A stretch of DNA of 64,000 nucleotides from Turbatrix aceti (GCA_963969345.1 OZ017769.1:8621725-8685724); one strand, 5' to 3'. Counted from the first letter of the stretch, positions 22,774-35,085 are shown. The notes: generated by a model not told the origin, from the sequence alone. Program-made: numbers and translations.

Positions 22774-24809
22774 ATTGCATTCTTACCTGTTGGAAGTCCT
22801 AATAATTATTATAAACAAATAATACCCTGTTTAAAAAAATACACTGAATTACAATTTTTTCAGTATCGTCGATTGTAAAAACAAATGAGTGGATGTTGCA
22901 AATGACAAATTGAGCATTCATTTTTTGTAGAAATTGGGTGCGCTCACGGCGATTGTTTAGGTAAGGGGAAATGAAGAACTCGATCCAAGGATGGGCGAAC
23001 GTTCGTGTTCGTTAAAATTCGTTTCCGTACAAATTCAAATTTTCGCGTTCGTTTTTATTTGAGAAAAGATTTGCTTTGTTCGAGCTTGTTCGCAAACAAA
23101 AACAAATTTTCCGAACAAAAAACTGTTATCGAAAACATAAATATCGAAGTTTATTTATGTTTTTTTCCGTTAAATATCGAAGATGTTTCTCTGCAAAATT
23201 TGAACAAAATTTTTAATAAGACGTAAAAAAATCTGTTCGTTGTTTCTTTTGCGTTCGTTCGCAAACACGAACAAAAATGTAAGCGTTTGTTCGATTTCTC
23301 AAGATGTTCGAAATCTTTGTTCGATCACAAAAAAAACGGCAGTTCACCCCTTCCTGGCTCAGTCCTCTGCATGGACGTGTTTTTGTCCCGCATCTGACCG
23401 TTCTGACAAAGACTGCGCATTGTGCAGCCTTTGTCCTAGTTAGTGGCGACATACGACACAAACCTTTCCATAAACAAAAAAATACTAGCGCCAAAATGTC
23501 ACCGATTGCTTAAATAATGGAGGCCAAAAAAATGCCGATTGCGGGTAAGATTGATAGTTCTTTGTGTCCGAATGCACAGATGTTTGAGAATAAGTGACGC
23601 AGCACCCCCAAACAACGCTGTTTTTTTCCGAAATTTGCCTCTTCGTGGAGTGTTCATTTGTTGCTCAAAATAAATATGTATATAAATAGCACATTCACTA
23701 TGTATATTTAAAATTATATATACTATGTATGAATATTATGAAGTCAACTATGTACATGTATTGTAGCAGCATGGATGTCACCTTTTTTATTGTTTGTTCG
23801 ATATACGGTAAACAACACTTCCATTTCGTTTTATTACTCATGATTTTTCAGGAAGTGGCACATGTAATAAATATTACAACCGGTTTTTATAAAAAACTCA
23901 AATAAAATTATACCTTTGGCCTTCAGTATTACATATATAAGACTTCATGATGCAGCAATAATAAAAAGTATGTTTTTGCTTTGTCTGTGTCTTTGTTTGT
24001 GTGTGCATGTTACATACCTCTAAAAGTTGTTATTACAGAACACAACAAGAATAATATGCGTAGAATCCGGATCAATATACAGAGAAGAAGCTGGCATTAT
24101 TTTTGCTACTTTTATTTTGGATACGCCGCACATAAATAAGAGCAATATTGGCATATGTGTTTTTATATATTTTATATTTATGTATAATTATTAAATATGG
24201 ATGATCGGCTGATTGTGCAGAGAATATACTACCCTGCATTATCGGATTTACAACATTTCAGTACAATTATTTATTATCTACCTCGTAACCTGCTCAGTCC
24301 ATCAGTTTATGCATTGGTACCGTCAACATTTAATCCAAACTTCTACATATAAATTTAACCATAACTAAGAAAGGTGATCTTGAAAAAAATTATATTTTAA
24401 TTTTTTATCATTCGTTTTTTAGCCAAACACGGGCATCATCTCATTACCTTATTCGTCCGTCATTTTTTTGTAATTTTTTTATTATTGTTGCGCTTGAAAT
24501 AAACATTTATTTAACAAAATTAGTCATACTTTTATCATTCCATAAATATAACTGCAACGATTCATAACTGGATTAGTTCATTTAGAAGAAAAATTTACGC
24601 ACAACTAATTTTAATTTGTGACAACTTCTTGCATTTATTCTGTATTTTCTTATTTTTTATTTTGCATTTTATTTCAAACAATAATTTGCTTTAATTTTCA
24701 TTTAGCTAACATTTTTGTACAAGCACCAAAGTTTCATTATTTTATTCACAAACAATAGTTATCAAAAACGTATCACGATCGTCATGACGTTACAAACAAT
24801 TTTTTTCTT
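22774..24809. other. Non-coding interval with GTTCG repeat
   Basis: Contains a GTTCG-rich repeat (22989-23300) and then very AT-rich DNA (about 23640-24720) with many ATATGTATATA-like words and several AATAAA/TTTATT signals. I see no exon. The part next to 24810 is the 3' end of the minus-strand Ser-rich gene; TTTATT at 24741-24746 (AATAAA on minus) is a candidate poly(A) signal. Confidence 0.6.
22989..23300. repeat. GTTCG-rich dispersed repeat, copy 1
   Basis: Begins GGATGGGCGAACGTTCG and is filled with TTCGTGTTCG, CGTTCGTTCGC and GTTCGCAAAC words. Its left end is the inverse of the right end of the copy in the last Sec5 intron (CGAACGTTCGTCCATCC near 41425-41441), so the family has inverted ends. 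Non-coding. Confidence 0.6.
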
Positions 24810-26339
24810 TCAATTACGCGACCGGGAATCGGAGGCCATAGGAGTCGCCCTGACCAGCGGCGAAACTGTCGAAGGTGCCAGTGATGCCTTAGACGATGAT
24901 GCCGAGGCAGGCGTCTCACTCTTCTGCGTTGGATCAACGTCGAGATCCTCAATTGCCGTAATATACGATCCAATTGACGCGTTTGACGACGATGCATTGC
25001 TGCCACCAGTTGCTAGAGCACGTTCAGCGGACGGCGCACTATCCTGGCCGGGATTCTGTTTTGGAGCGGAGACAAAGAACGACGTCGATTTACTGTCAAA
25101 CTTTGTTTCTGATGGATTACAAACTTTCTTCTGCCTAAACGGTTCTTTCAGAATCGATGTCTGACTTTGAGGTTCGTATCTGAAAGCAGATGGGCGTTTT
25201 TTAGGAGGATGTCCGGCGTAGATAAATTTTATATCGAATAAAAATGAAGTGCGAATACATAGTGAAAAAAAATTAAGTAATTTTAAAGTAATTGCATTTA
25301 TCAAAAAAATTGAAAAAAAATGTGCATAACCTTAAAACAATTTTTTTCTTAAAAATTATTTGTTTTAGCTTAAAACAATTTTAATTTTTTTTTTCTTAAG
25401 AAAATAATATTTTGGTCAGAATTTAAGCCTCTAAATTCGGATTTCTCAAAATTGGTCAAAACTTACGGCAAAGAATGATTAGAATTAGTCGGCGATCGAA
25501 AGTCGTGTTTTTTAGGCGATTTTCTAAACTCCGTAATCCGATCATTGACAAACCAACTTTTTGCAACAGTTCGCAGCACTTACCCGTCATCCGAAGTCGG
25601 GTGCGAAAGACTCATGCCTGTGAGTGCTCCCATAACACAGGCTCCCGCCGGCGTTATCGGGTCGACATGTTCTGGCAGCTGTTTGACATCGAGAGCTTCT
25701 GCTGTCTCTGTCTCCATCTGTGCTGGGGACTTTACAGATCTGAGCTTCTTTTTCCTCACACGTCTGCTTGATTTGGAGGATTTATTTGTCGCCGCCGAAG
25801 CAGCTGTCGACACCGACGAAGGGGGTGGTTTCGACTGACTTTGGGCATCCAATGACACCAACGCCGGAGTTGGTCTGGATTCGTTTTCTGCATTCGACGA
25901 TGCCGACGATGGCTGAGACAGTGTCTGAATCGGTGGAGCCGGAGCAACCGAAAAATCGTCGATTTTGTATTTGACTTGGAGATACCGTACGAATTGTTGC
26001 AACTCACGGAAGAGTTCAACGTGACGGGGAACGTCGGCCACTAAATAAAAAAAAATTTTAATATTGAAAATCGGGTGAAGCAAACAAACTTTTTTTCTCA
26101 GCCACTGGTGAAACAGAATCGGTGTCAGAGAAAAAGGAAGTGCTCCTCGAGAGACTCGTGCTTCGCGAGTTTGATCTCCTGTTTCTGTTCGCCGGTTTGT
26201 GGGAAAAAGGCGGGGTGTATCGCCTTCCGGTGTTCAAAACAGATGCCGAGCGTCTCCGATGCAAAGAACATGTATGCTTGCGAAGGTCAATGTCGAGCCT
26301 GATGACGAGACGCTCTCCATTCTCGTTTTCGTCAACCAT
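24810..26339 (-). CDS. Ser-rich, low-complexity protein of unknown function, 4 exons
   Basis: Minus-strand exons 26339-26090, 26040-25584, 25523-25467 and 25179-24810 join in phase to 377 aa. The N-terminus (MVDENENGERLVIRLDIDL) is followed by a basic region with RRRSASV and Arg/Ser runs. A short helical segment with aromatic residues (HVELFRELQQFVRYLQVKYK, about 89-108) is the only part resembling a folded domain. The rest is Ser/Pro/Ala-rich with a basic cluster SSRRVRKKKLRS. I do not recognise the family; a cytoskeletal, centrosomal or nuclear disordered protein would fit but is a guess. The exon 1 donor (AAAAAAA then GTTTGT) is weak. An upstream in-frame stretch to about 26400 without another ATG leaves the true start uncertain. 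Confidence 0.6.
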
Positions 26340-26959
26340 CTCTTCCGAGGAGGTTTTGTGGATGTAACTGGCTGATGACGGTCTTCTTTCTGCCTGCTGC
26401 CTGTGCTACATGAATACCGCATACATGACTCTTAAAAAAAAATTATTTTTGGGATATATGATGATTTTATTTCGCATGAGAATATATATGCGTATTTTGC
26501 ATATCAGGGAGATTTTTTTGTTATTAAAATTGTCAGCGCAAAGTTCAGATGCAAGAAATAGCGGACTTCCGGGTACTCCACCCGAACCCGAAATTTTTTG
26601 ACGAAACATGTATTTTTTGTGCTAAAAAAATAAATTTTCCACATATTCTGCGTTTGAAATCGGCATATTGCATGTTTTCAGAATAAAAATGTAAATTATT
26701 TCAAGAAGAATTTTTTTTATAAAAATGTAAATTATTTGAAGATTTTTTTTAAACCCAAACATCTGTAAAATCCAATTTTTCAAAATTTGGAAACATTACA
26801 AAAATTGTCTTCATTGCAATTTTTTGTCATTTACTGGTTCAATTTAAAATCTGACAACAATCACAAAAAAGCATGCCATGCAACAAAAAAAAACAATGGC
26901 AACCAAAAAAACCTGGACAAAAAGATGAAATACTGCTTGATGAAATTTAGAAGCTCGAT

Positions 26960-29442
26960 TTAGTTGCTCTCAATGATAATGGGTTTCTGGACTTCCGCAG
27001 AGACGTTTGGCAGCTCAGTGGTCTGTCCTGGCGTGTGTTCCTGGTCTTCGACGACTACGAAAACCGCGTAGACGATGCCGGCGACAAAGAGCAGAATGGC
27101 AACCGCGATGGCCTTGATGCTGCACGGCTGATGCGCGACAAGCAACGAAACAGCGACGTACGCCAAGCTGAAGATGACCTGCGCGAAAGTGAGCGCAGAG
27201 GCCGGAAAACGACGGTTGAGTCCCGTCAGGCTGTAAAAGTGTCCGCCGACGTCAAAGCTCAGCAGGATGAGAGCGAGGATGACGAGCAGCGCAGACGCGA
27301 GTTTGGATGACGCCACGACAGACAAAATGAGCAGGATGGCCGCGCCGGAAAAGGCGATGGAGTTGAAGCCTTTGGTTTTTGTATCGACGGGCAGGGTGAG
27401 TTTGTGAAACAGGTAAATGTCCTGGAGACGGGTGATGAGCTGGAGGAAGAGTCCGATGATCAGCAGGGGACCGAGGAGGGCGGGCTGGTCGATGAGCAGG
27501 TAGGCCATCGCAATCGACTTCGCCGCGAACGCGAGCCACGTTACAGCGTTGGACTTTTCGGTGTACAACGGCTTGAGGGGAATCTAAAAAGTTTGAAAGC
27601 AGGGATCGGGGAAATGGGTGTTTTGGGGGAATTTTTTTTTTATGGTTTCGACGAAGTTTGTGTTTTTTTTGGCAAACAAAATTATTTTTTCGTGTTCGCG
27701 TTCGTTCGCAAACATTTTTTTTCATTTTTTTGTTCGCGTTCATTCAAACAAAAATTTTTTTGCATTTTTTTATTTGCGAGGAAAAAATGTACGCTCACAA
27801 ACAAAAAAATTGATAAAAAAAATATGCCACAATCGTTTTTTCGATGATAAAAAAAAGGAAAACACCATTTCTCAACTTTAGCTATACAAAATGCAAAAAA
27901 ACTGTTTTCATAAACAAGAAAAAGCATAAATATTACCAAAGTTTACGTTTTTTTCCAAAAATTAAAAAAATTTGCCTAAATAAAAAAATGTTCGCTGTCT
28001 GTTTGCGAACATGGTCAAAATTTTCGTGTTCGTTAGATTTGACAAACAAAATTGTGCACTTGTTCGTGTTCGTTTGCGAACGAAAAAAAACGAATGTTCG
28101 CATTCCTTGGTTTAAAAATTTTTTTTAGGTATTCAAAAAACTCACTCTCACCCGGTTGTGCTTGCTTCTGCCGTCAACAGTTGTGCGATTCGCCTGGATC
28201 TTATTCTGCTCCCGAATGGTCACCTTAGCGTGCTCGCCAGGTGTATCCCGGAAGATGATAAACCAGAGCGCAATGACGAGAACCGACAGCAAAGAAAGAA
28301 CCGGAAACGCGACTTCCCAGGCGTCAAGTGAGCAGAAAAAGTTGACAACCGTGTAAGCGATGATCGCGCCGAGCTGAATAAAGCAGGAGAGAGCAGCCAT
28401 AAAAATGTGGCCCTCATCCAGCGGGGACCACGCGAGAGTGACCGTGCCGATGGCCGGGAAGATGACAGCGACCGCCAGGCCCTGGACAAAGCGGAGCACG
28501 AGCAGGGGAATGACGCCGAGGGCAGCTACGAGGGGCAGGAGACCGGTCGCAATGGCTGAAAGCACGCCGGCGATGGCGACGGTCGTCCGGAGGCCTCGAC
28601 GGGCCTGGAGACGGGAAAAGAGCAGCACGCCGAAGAGCGCTCCGACAGCGCCGACGGTGAAGATGAGCACGAGGTCCGTCGAGGTGTAGTAATAATCCGC
28701 GGGCTTGTCGATGACCTTGATGCGGCCGTTGATCTCACCGCTCCAGGTGATGTTCGTCAGTTCAACATTCGCAGGATCGATGGACGTCAAATTCTGGGTT
28801 GTTTGGTCGACAATGTCCAGAGTTTTTTGTCCAGAAGCGAGTTTTTCGAGTAGGTATTTTTTGAGGTTGTCCACGATGCTTAAATCCAAGTCCGAGATGT
28901 TCAGTCCTAAAAAAATGGAAAATAACCAAAAAAACCAAAAAAAGTGACAAACCATTGCTGAACTGAGAAAAGTCGACCTTTGTGGGATCCAGGGCCTCAC
29001 CGGCACGCTCGGCCAGTCTGACACCCACTTCCTGGGCGACTCGCTTGACAATCCGGAGAAAAAGAGAAGGATTGTGCCGAGCAAGCTTGAACGTCCTCCA
29101 GTCAAAGCCGATGGACGGCGTGTCGATGTCGGGGAACGACCATGCCGGAACATCGGCGGTCGGTGGCTTGGGTGCATCCGGGGGTCGCGGGGGATCGAAG
29201 TCGACCTTGTCAAAAACATCTGAAAAATATTAAAAAAAAATTGATTGCACGTTGTTCGGCAGAAAAAAAAATTTATAAAAAAACAAACCCAATCCAAGGT
29301 CAATGGTAAAGTTTTCGTAATGAAATTGTTCCTCGGTCATGCACCGGATGGCCCAGTTGATGGATAAAAAGTTGCCAAAAATGACGGCCAGTGCCAAAGT
29401 TGTCAGGGCCGCTATTATGATTCGGTATCTTTCTTTGAACAT
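26960..29442 (-). CDS. SLC17-like major facilitator superfamily transporter, 4 exons
   Basis: A multi-pass membrane carrier, probably for organic anions. Minus-strand exons 29442-29289, 29219-28953, 28906-28152 and 27583-26960 join in phase to 599 aa. The first membrane segment (about 8-30) is followed by an unusually long loop (about 40-200) with Pro-rich DPPRPPDAPKPP and N-glycosylation sites (NLT, NIT). Next come SRLQARRGLRT (MFS motif A position) and RFVQGLAVAVIFPAIG, which fits the SLC17 R-x-x-Q-G/F-P-A pattern. The segment ending the N-half (FRDTPGEHAKV) and the restart IPLKPLYTEKSNAVTW match the SLC17 central loop. The C-half has further membrane segments and a polar tail. The long loop and low similarity outside the motifs make the substrate unknowable. 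TTTTTTCAG lies 10 bp before the ATG with no visible donor, which suggests trans-splicing. The last intron (568 bp) holds a GTTCG repeat. Confidence 0.83.
27640..28105. repeat. GTTCG-rich dispersed repeat, copy 2 (in intron)
   Basis: Lies inside the last intron of the SLC17-like gene. Words such as TCGTGTTCGCGTTCGTTCGC, AACACGAAAAT and GTTCGTGTTCGTTTGCGAAC recur in both orientations, ending with AACGAATGTTCGCATTCC. Related to copies at 22989, 39840 and 41110. Confidence 0.6.
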
Positions 29443-29453
29443 TTTTGGGGTCT

Positions 29454-31330
29454 GAAAAAAATAAAAATGTTGAAAGAAAGATAAAATGGATTTAGGAAAG
29501 CCAAATTGAGCAAAAAAAAACGGATTTCGAAAGAAAATCCGGTTGTGCCAATGAGATTTGTTTGTTTCAAAATAGTAAACAAACAGCGGACACGGAAAAA
29601 CGGGAAAAAACGCGAGTAAAGTGCAGCGAAACAAAAAAAAAACTCTGCAAAAGGATTACCGCCTCGTTTGAAAATTTCTGACTTACTGATACCCTCCAAA
29701 AAAATTCCATGCACGCGCGTAATCAAGACACACTCGCTACTTGGGTAAACAAGCCTTAGGGGATGAAAAAGGAACACGCAAGTGAAGTGAAACAAACAAA
29801 CAAAATTGCATACATAAATGTGGTTTATTTAACGACTTCTGATTTCCGAAAAAAATGCCAAGGAACTGTACAAGTACGTCAAAATGATGCAACCGTTAAT
29901 CAGAATCTCAAAAAATATGTATACGTTGCAAAAAAAATTTATGTGCATGCATTTGACTATTTTTGGACAATCAAACAGCTCCATGTAATACATATTTACA
30001 ACAAAAAATAAACAAGAATGGTGTTTGTTCCTTGAGAACATAAAAAAAAACATGTTGCATGCGTGCATTCCAACTGGCAGAGGGAGGGGGGGGGGGCTGT
30101 GAATGACTACGATTTCTGCTGGCTGCAGCCTCCTTCGCCGCCTTGCCCCCGGTCGTCGGCAACAACAAGTGTTGTTCGGATGCACCGTTGGGGCTGGGCT
30201 GGGGCTGTCGGAGCTGGGCTGGGATGCAGGGGGTGGTTGGTCACGACGACAACAACGTCCCCTTCACGCAGCCACCACCACCACTTTTTTCATCCCTTTT
30301 GCGAGGAGCACCACCACAAAAAATCATGGTCTTCTCAACACCGGTGTACCGGTAGTTCGGTTCGTTCCAGGTGAGAGTAATTGCCTTTTTTGGTAAATCT
30401 GAGCGGTGGTGGCAATGATTGCGGCCGACTTCGGTCGATGGTGGTTCGTTAAGAATGTCAAGTAATTTTTATAGTGTTAGTATACTATTTTTGTTTTCCA
30501 AGGGTTCGTCGGGTCGTAAATAAAAGATTTTTCGATGAATTTTCATGAGCGTCGTTAAAAATTTTTTGTTTGTTTTCATCGATCAGATGTTTTTATGTTT
30601 TTTGAAGGGAAGGATGCAACATAAACAACGCTGGCAAGGTTCGTTAAAAAATATATTTTAACTGCAAAAAAATGATATTTGAGTAATTTGAGTATACCTA
30701 CCTAAAAAAATTTTTTTGCAGCCAAGTGACGTATTTCTGGTTTTTGTTTTGTTCTTTCAAAAAAATAAATTTTTGTTGCGGCTTGTTCTGTTGCACTTGG
30801 CCCGAGGCGGGTAGGCGGCAGGTTTGCGTAGGTTGTAGGCATTACTCACGCCAGAGATCGACCTGCACGCGCTGCTGCTTAGAACACAGAAAAGACAAAA
30901 GTTAAAAAAAAAGTATAATAAAAAAAAGTTGAGTAAGATCAATGACAAAATAAAACAAAAAAATAGAAATACATACATATTTATGCAACACCGGCTCGAT
31001 CGGCTGTGGTTGAAACAAAATCAAATTGATTGGACTGATTGAGAGAAAGGACAAGACGCAGCCAGGCGTACACAGGGGCGCTGCTGCCAACAAACAACAC
31101 CACAACAACCAACCAACCCAAAAACGACGCAAAAATTCATGGTACCCGTGATTACACATACCTATTTACCCACAAATTGTTCTGTGATTGATAGAAAAAA
31201 TAATTTTATTCAGCACAATTCCACCAATCGTAGAGCATAAAAAATTATACATGACGCTGAAATTTTTTTAGGCGTTGGCCAACACTTCAGTCAATGTCGA
31301 AAACAGAAAAAAAAACGAAAATGCATAAAA
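29454..31330. other. Non-coding interval
   Basis: No convincing exon seen. A G-run and GC-rich patch at about 30083-30370 ends in TTCCAG followed by GTGAGAGTAA, a good donor context, so a 5' untranslated exon on the plus strand is possible. Around this the DNA is AT-rich. Confidence 0.45.
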
Positions 31331-32416
31331 ATTTAAGACCCACTCTGTGAGCTTTTTTATTCGTAAGGTGGACCGTCCGACACAGGCATTTTACAACTTC
31401 CGATGTTTTGTGCCATAGTTGTTGGCACCCATAGGGAGGGTCAACTTTTCGGTATGTGACATTTTTCAGATGCCGGATTCCGGAGATACGGGCTTCTGCA
31501 ATTTTCGACGTCAAATTTTCATATTGCTTCTAAAATTCTAATTTTTGGTACACAGGGGTATCTTGGCACGAGAAATCGACTGGTGTATTTACTTTTGTCA
31601 AAAAACATCTGTTTGTTTTGAAAAACCATGTTTTATGGTTTTCCCGCCTATTTTCGTCCGTTGCTTGGCTCCATCATCCGTATTTTACTCGCCGAGGCCG
31701 TTTTCACAGTGAATTCTAACATTACATATTGTTACCTCTCGCAAGAAGTCAAAGAAAAAATTTATTTGCATACCTTTTTTTCTACAGAAACCATTTTGTA
31801 ACGCCAACTAGGGTCAAAAACGGGCAAAAAGTGCACAGAATACGTCGGAACGGGTCTCTTTTCATGTGCGCAACGTGCGAACGCGCGCCGAACTGCGACG
31901 CACGCATACCGCTCTCTTCTTTCTCGCGGTTTTGCCCGTTTTTGACCCTAGTTGGCGTTACAAAATGGTTTCTGTGGAAAAAAAGGTATGCAAATAAATT
32001 TTTTCTTTGACTTCTTGCGAGAGGTAACAATATGTAATGTTAGAATTCACTGTGAAAACGGCCTCGGCGAGTAAAATACGGATGCTGGAGCCAAGCAACG
32101 GACGAAAATAGGCGGGAAAACCATAAAACATGGTTTTTCAAAACAAACAGATGTTTTTTGACAAAAGTAAATACACCAGTAGATTTCTCGTGCCAAGATA
32201 CCCCTGTGTACCAATCATCAGAATTTTTGAAGCATTTTGAAAATTTGACGTCGGAAACTTCCAGGAGCCGTAGCTCCAGAATCCGGCATCTAAAAAATTT
32301 TTGATAGGGGTATTTGGACCCTCCCCATAAGTGCCTACAATTTTGGCACAAAACATCGGAAGGTGTAAAATGCCTGTGTCGTCGGAAATAAAAAAGCTCA
32401 CAGAGTGGGTCTTAAA
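31331..32416. mobile_element. Large foldback (hairpin) element
   Basis: The left arm (31331-31829) is the reverse complement of the right arm (31929-32416), with a spacer of 99 bp. The inner part (about 31660-31829 against 31929-32100) differs at only about two positions in 150 bp. The outer third has more mismatches and indels. Both strands therefore encode the same short open frames, which are by-products. No transposase is present, so the element is a non-autonomous foldback transposon or a palindromic duplication. A transcript would form a long double-stranded RNA. Confidence 0.9.
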
Positions 32417-32658
32417 AAAAAACTTTCGCCAGAAAGAATTATTTGAATTCAAATAACGCATCTTGCGCGAATGTTGTAAAGTCGTTGCGGGAATTGATAA
32501 CTGTTCATTTTGGCTGCAATGTAAATATTCTTTTGAATAATTGACCTTTATTTTTTGGACGTTTCTACAACATGAACCATTAACTTCAAGAAGTTTCAAG
32601 CTTTACGGCATTTGAAGACTAAAAAAACATCTGTGCAGGGGCCACAAAATTCTATTCC

Positions 32659-33130
32659 ATGAAAATCAGTCCAATTTTTATTTTTTTAGCTGTTCTGATT
32701 TTTGTATGCTATCGTTATTTGCTTTGCAGAATTTGTGATCTCGTTAGTACGAACACTCCCGATTTGAAGCCAGTCGATGGTCATTCTGCTGTTTTTGGCA
32801 GGTACACCTCAATCAGTAAAAAAAGCATCAGTGAGATAAAAAATTGTATGATTTAGCTGCACTTTGGTAGAACAGTTCGCGTTCAAGCCGGATCACGCGG
32901 ATTACTTTGCCAGCACCGATTACGTCGTTCCCTGCAAGCTGTGGTTTACTCCAGAGTCACCACTTCGGTCCTTACATGGGGACCTTCGAAGGGATGTTTC
33001 GAAAAGAACAAAAACCCCCTGTTATCCATCATTTTGCCTCGAGACCTTCGCAACAGACTGAATCTTGGTTCAAAACATTATTGAAAATTCAAAACGCATC
33101 ATCAGTCAGTACGATCGATTGATGAGCAAC
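32659..33130 (+). pseudogene. Probable decayed gene with N-terminal membrane anchor
   Basis: Begins with ATG and a strong hydrophobic segment (MKISPIFIFLAVLIFVCYRY), suggesting a signal anchor. A donor at 32802 (GGCAG then GTACAC) and an acceptor ending at 32855 (ATTTAG) would join it in phase to a block with SCTLVEQFAFKPDHADYFAS and VVPCKLWFTPE. After that, protein-like sequence jumps frames: HHFGPYMGTFEGMFRKEQKP in one and ENSKRIISQYDRLMSNPHRY (ending at a GTGAGT donor near 33150) in another. This looks like frameshift decay of a type II membrane or secreted protein. Read strictly, the first frame gives a product of about 115 aa. The family was not recognised. Confidence 0.35.
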
Positions 33131-33329
33131 CCTCATAGATATCGTACTCGTGAGTCATTCGGCTGCTTCTCGCTGTTATTTTTTTTAAAAACCGTACAGT
33201 TTTCAGAACAATCTATACACAACTGACTACACAAAATCATTGACACCGGAGGCTGCAAAAACCCAAACCCAAAGCCGGTTTCACCTCCTTCGACGCTAGA
33301 GTCTCCTACGATTTATGACTAGACTATAG

Positions 33330-33335
33330 AATAAA
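33330..33335 (+). terminator. Possible poly(A) signal
   Basis: AATAAA about 180 bp downstream of the decayed plus-strand gene, followed by T-rich sequence. Confidence 0.3.
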
Positions 33336-33702
33336 ACTGTTACAAATTTTATTTTATTTTTTTTGAAAAAAATATGCCATTGCGATGGAAAATAAAATTG
33401 TTACACTTCTTTTCCTTTTTTTTTGTAAAAAATGATCTTCAAAAAATTATGACTCATAAACCTTGACGAAGCGTCAAAATCAAAAATAAAGACAAGTGCG
33501 AAGTTTTGTAAACAAACACAACCCTGCAACTGACTTGAGTTTAAAAAAAGCCTGATGGCGCCATGTGGGTGTTCAAAAAGTCAACAGCGTCCCACGGAAT
33601 TGAAAAATTGAAGAAATCTATTTTTAACTCAAGTTTATGAAACCGCGTTTGCGATCAAAAATAAAAAAATACCCCAAAAGCCTCAAAAAACCAAAAAAAA
33701 GA

Positions 33703-33845
33703 GGAAATTACTGTAACAATACTGTAAGTTATCTAATGTAAGGTCCTAAAGCGAAAACTAATAAATTACGATTAAGGCCACTTTTTGTACACTTTAAAAA
33801 AGCTTTTTTTATTTTCATGCCTTCGACACAATCTCAAAAAATCGT
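33703..33845 (+). repeat. 140-bp repeat upstream of sec-5, copy 1
   Basis: Contains ACTGTAAGTTATCTAATGTA, GGTCC(T)AAAGCGAAAAC, AATTACGATT and TTCATGCCTTC in the same order as copies 2 and 3. It is the most diverged copy, and lies 1.1 kb from the others. Confidence 0.6.
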
Positions 33846-34802
33846 AAAAGATCGATTCCCCCCCAGATGCTAACAGATGACCTCTACACCAAACAAACCA
33901 GAGAACAGGATGCATCAAGTCACTTCCCCTCCCTATTCTATCAGGTCCACGAGGAGAACAAGCAATTCTTCCACGAGAGAACCAAACAAAAAGCCAGACA
34001 GAAGAGCGGTGAAAAACCAGATGCAGCCACGAGCAGCAAAAAAAAACGAGAAAAAAAAGTTGTCTGAAAAGGACAAAAAGTGTTCTCAACACTGCCCGCA
34101 ACATGCAACTTGCAAGATCGCCGTTCTCCCCGGGACCACGACAACGGCGCTCAAATTTTTTTTTAACCGGATCTTGCTTGAAATAAACTTTGATCGGGTC
34201 GGATATCACCTGTGCGTGCTTGATTTGGCTTTTGTGTAAAATCACGGATGTCGAGAAGATAGGTCCTAGCACATTTGTACAAAGTAGTGTCAAACTAGTT
34301 GCGTGAGAGATGCGTGTGTACTCAGTAGTGAATCGGTCTTTTTTCTTGTCCCGCGTGTTGGTTAACTAACTCAACGCGGAATCATCCACCCTCCGATTTG
34401 TTACCTCGAGGCTCTTCCTTGTCTATTGTTAAGTCGTGTCGGTTGTTGGGTTATCCATCGCATCCACTGGATGCACGAGGAGTCAGAGAAAGTGGCTGGG
34501 ACGGAGAAAGACTTTTGTACGTATAAAATACATGTCTGCTTTTTTTGGACCCTTTCGTTTACAAAGCTGTGTTAAGGTATTTTTCCTGGTCCTGGATCTT
34601 GTTAATGCAGTGTTTCGGTGTCGGACAATAGATGAAATGGGTTTTTTGTTGGAATTGTTGGTGCGGTTTTATAAAACCACTGAATATTTTGTGTTCTGGT
34701 TTGTTCCATGAAATTGGATGTTGCTGGATTAAAAATCACGTTTAACATTGAAAATGTAAAATAATGGACACAAAGTGGCCTGGAAAACTAAAAAAAAGAC
34801 AG

Positions 34803-34945
34803 AATCGATGATACCGTAACGATGTAAGTTATCTGTGGTCCTGGAGCGAAAACTTCAAAAAATTACGATTGATGTTACTGTTTTTAAACCTATCGTTTTT
34901 TACCTTTTTTTTTGGTTTTCCATGCCTTCCATAAGCTCAACAACC
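34803..34945 (+). repeat. 140-bp repeat upstream of sec-5, copy 2
   Basis: Order of blocks: GATGATACCGTAACGATGTA, GTCCTGGAGCGAAAACTTC, AATTACGATTGATG, AACCTATCGTTTTTTAC, CCATGCCTTCC. Very similar to copy 3, which follows immediately. Confidence 0.75.
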
Positions 34946-34951
34946 CAAAAA

Positions 34952-35085
34952 ATTGATGATACCGTAACGATGTTGTAAGGTCCTGGAGCGAAAATTTCAA
35001 AAATTACGATTGATGCCATTTTTTGTCAAACCTATCGTTTTTTTACCGTTTTTTTTGCATTTCCATGCCTTAAAAACGTGTTTTA
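34952..35085 (+). repeat. 140-bp repeat upstream of sec-5, copy 3
   Basis: Same order of blocks as copy 2 (GATGATACCGTAACGATG, GGTCCTGGAGCGAAAATTTC, AACCTATCGTTTTTTTACCG, CCATGCCTT). It ends only about 35 bp before the sec-5 start codon, so it may supply promoter or trans-splicing sequence. Confidence 0.75.

Noticed and set aside
31729..32030. Two long opposite-strand ORFs encoding nearly the same protein (start LPLARSQRKNLFAY)
   Set aside because: Their identity is a consequence of the inverted repeat; both read through the same palindrome and show no family motif.
33867..34067. A 66-codon ORF starting MLTDDLYTKQTREQ directly after CCCCCCCAG
   Set aside because: The acceptor-like context is suggestive, but the product is short, ends in a Lys/Arg run from A-rich DNA, and an overlapping frame is equally long. 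No motif or splice partner supports it.
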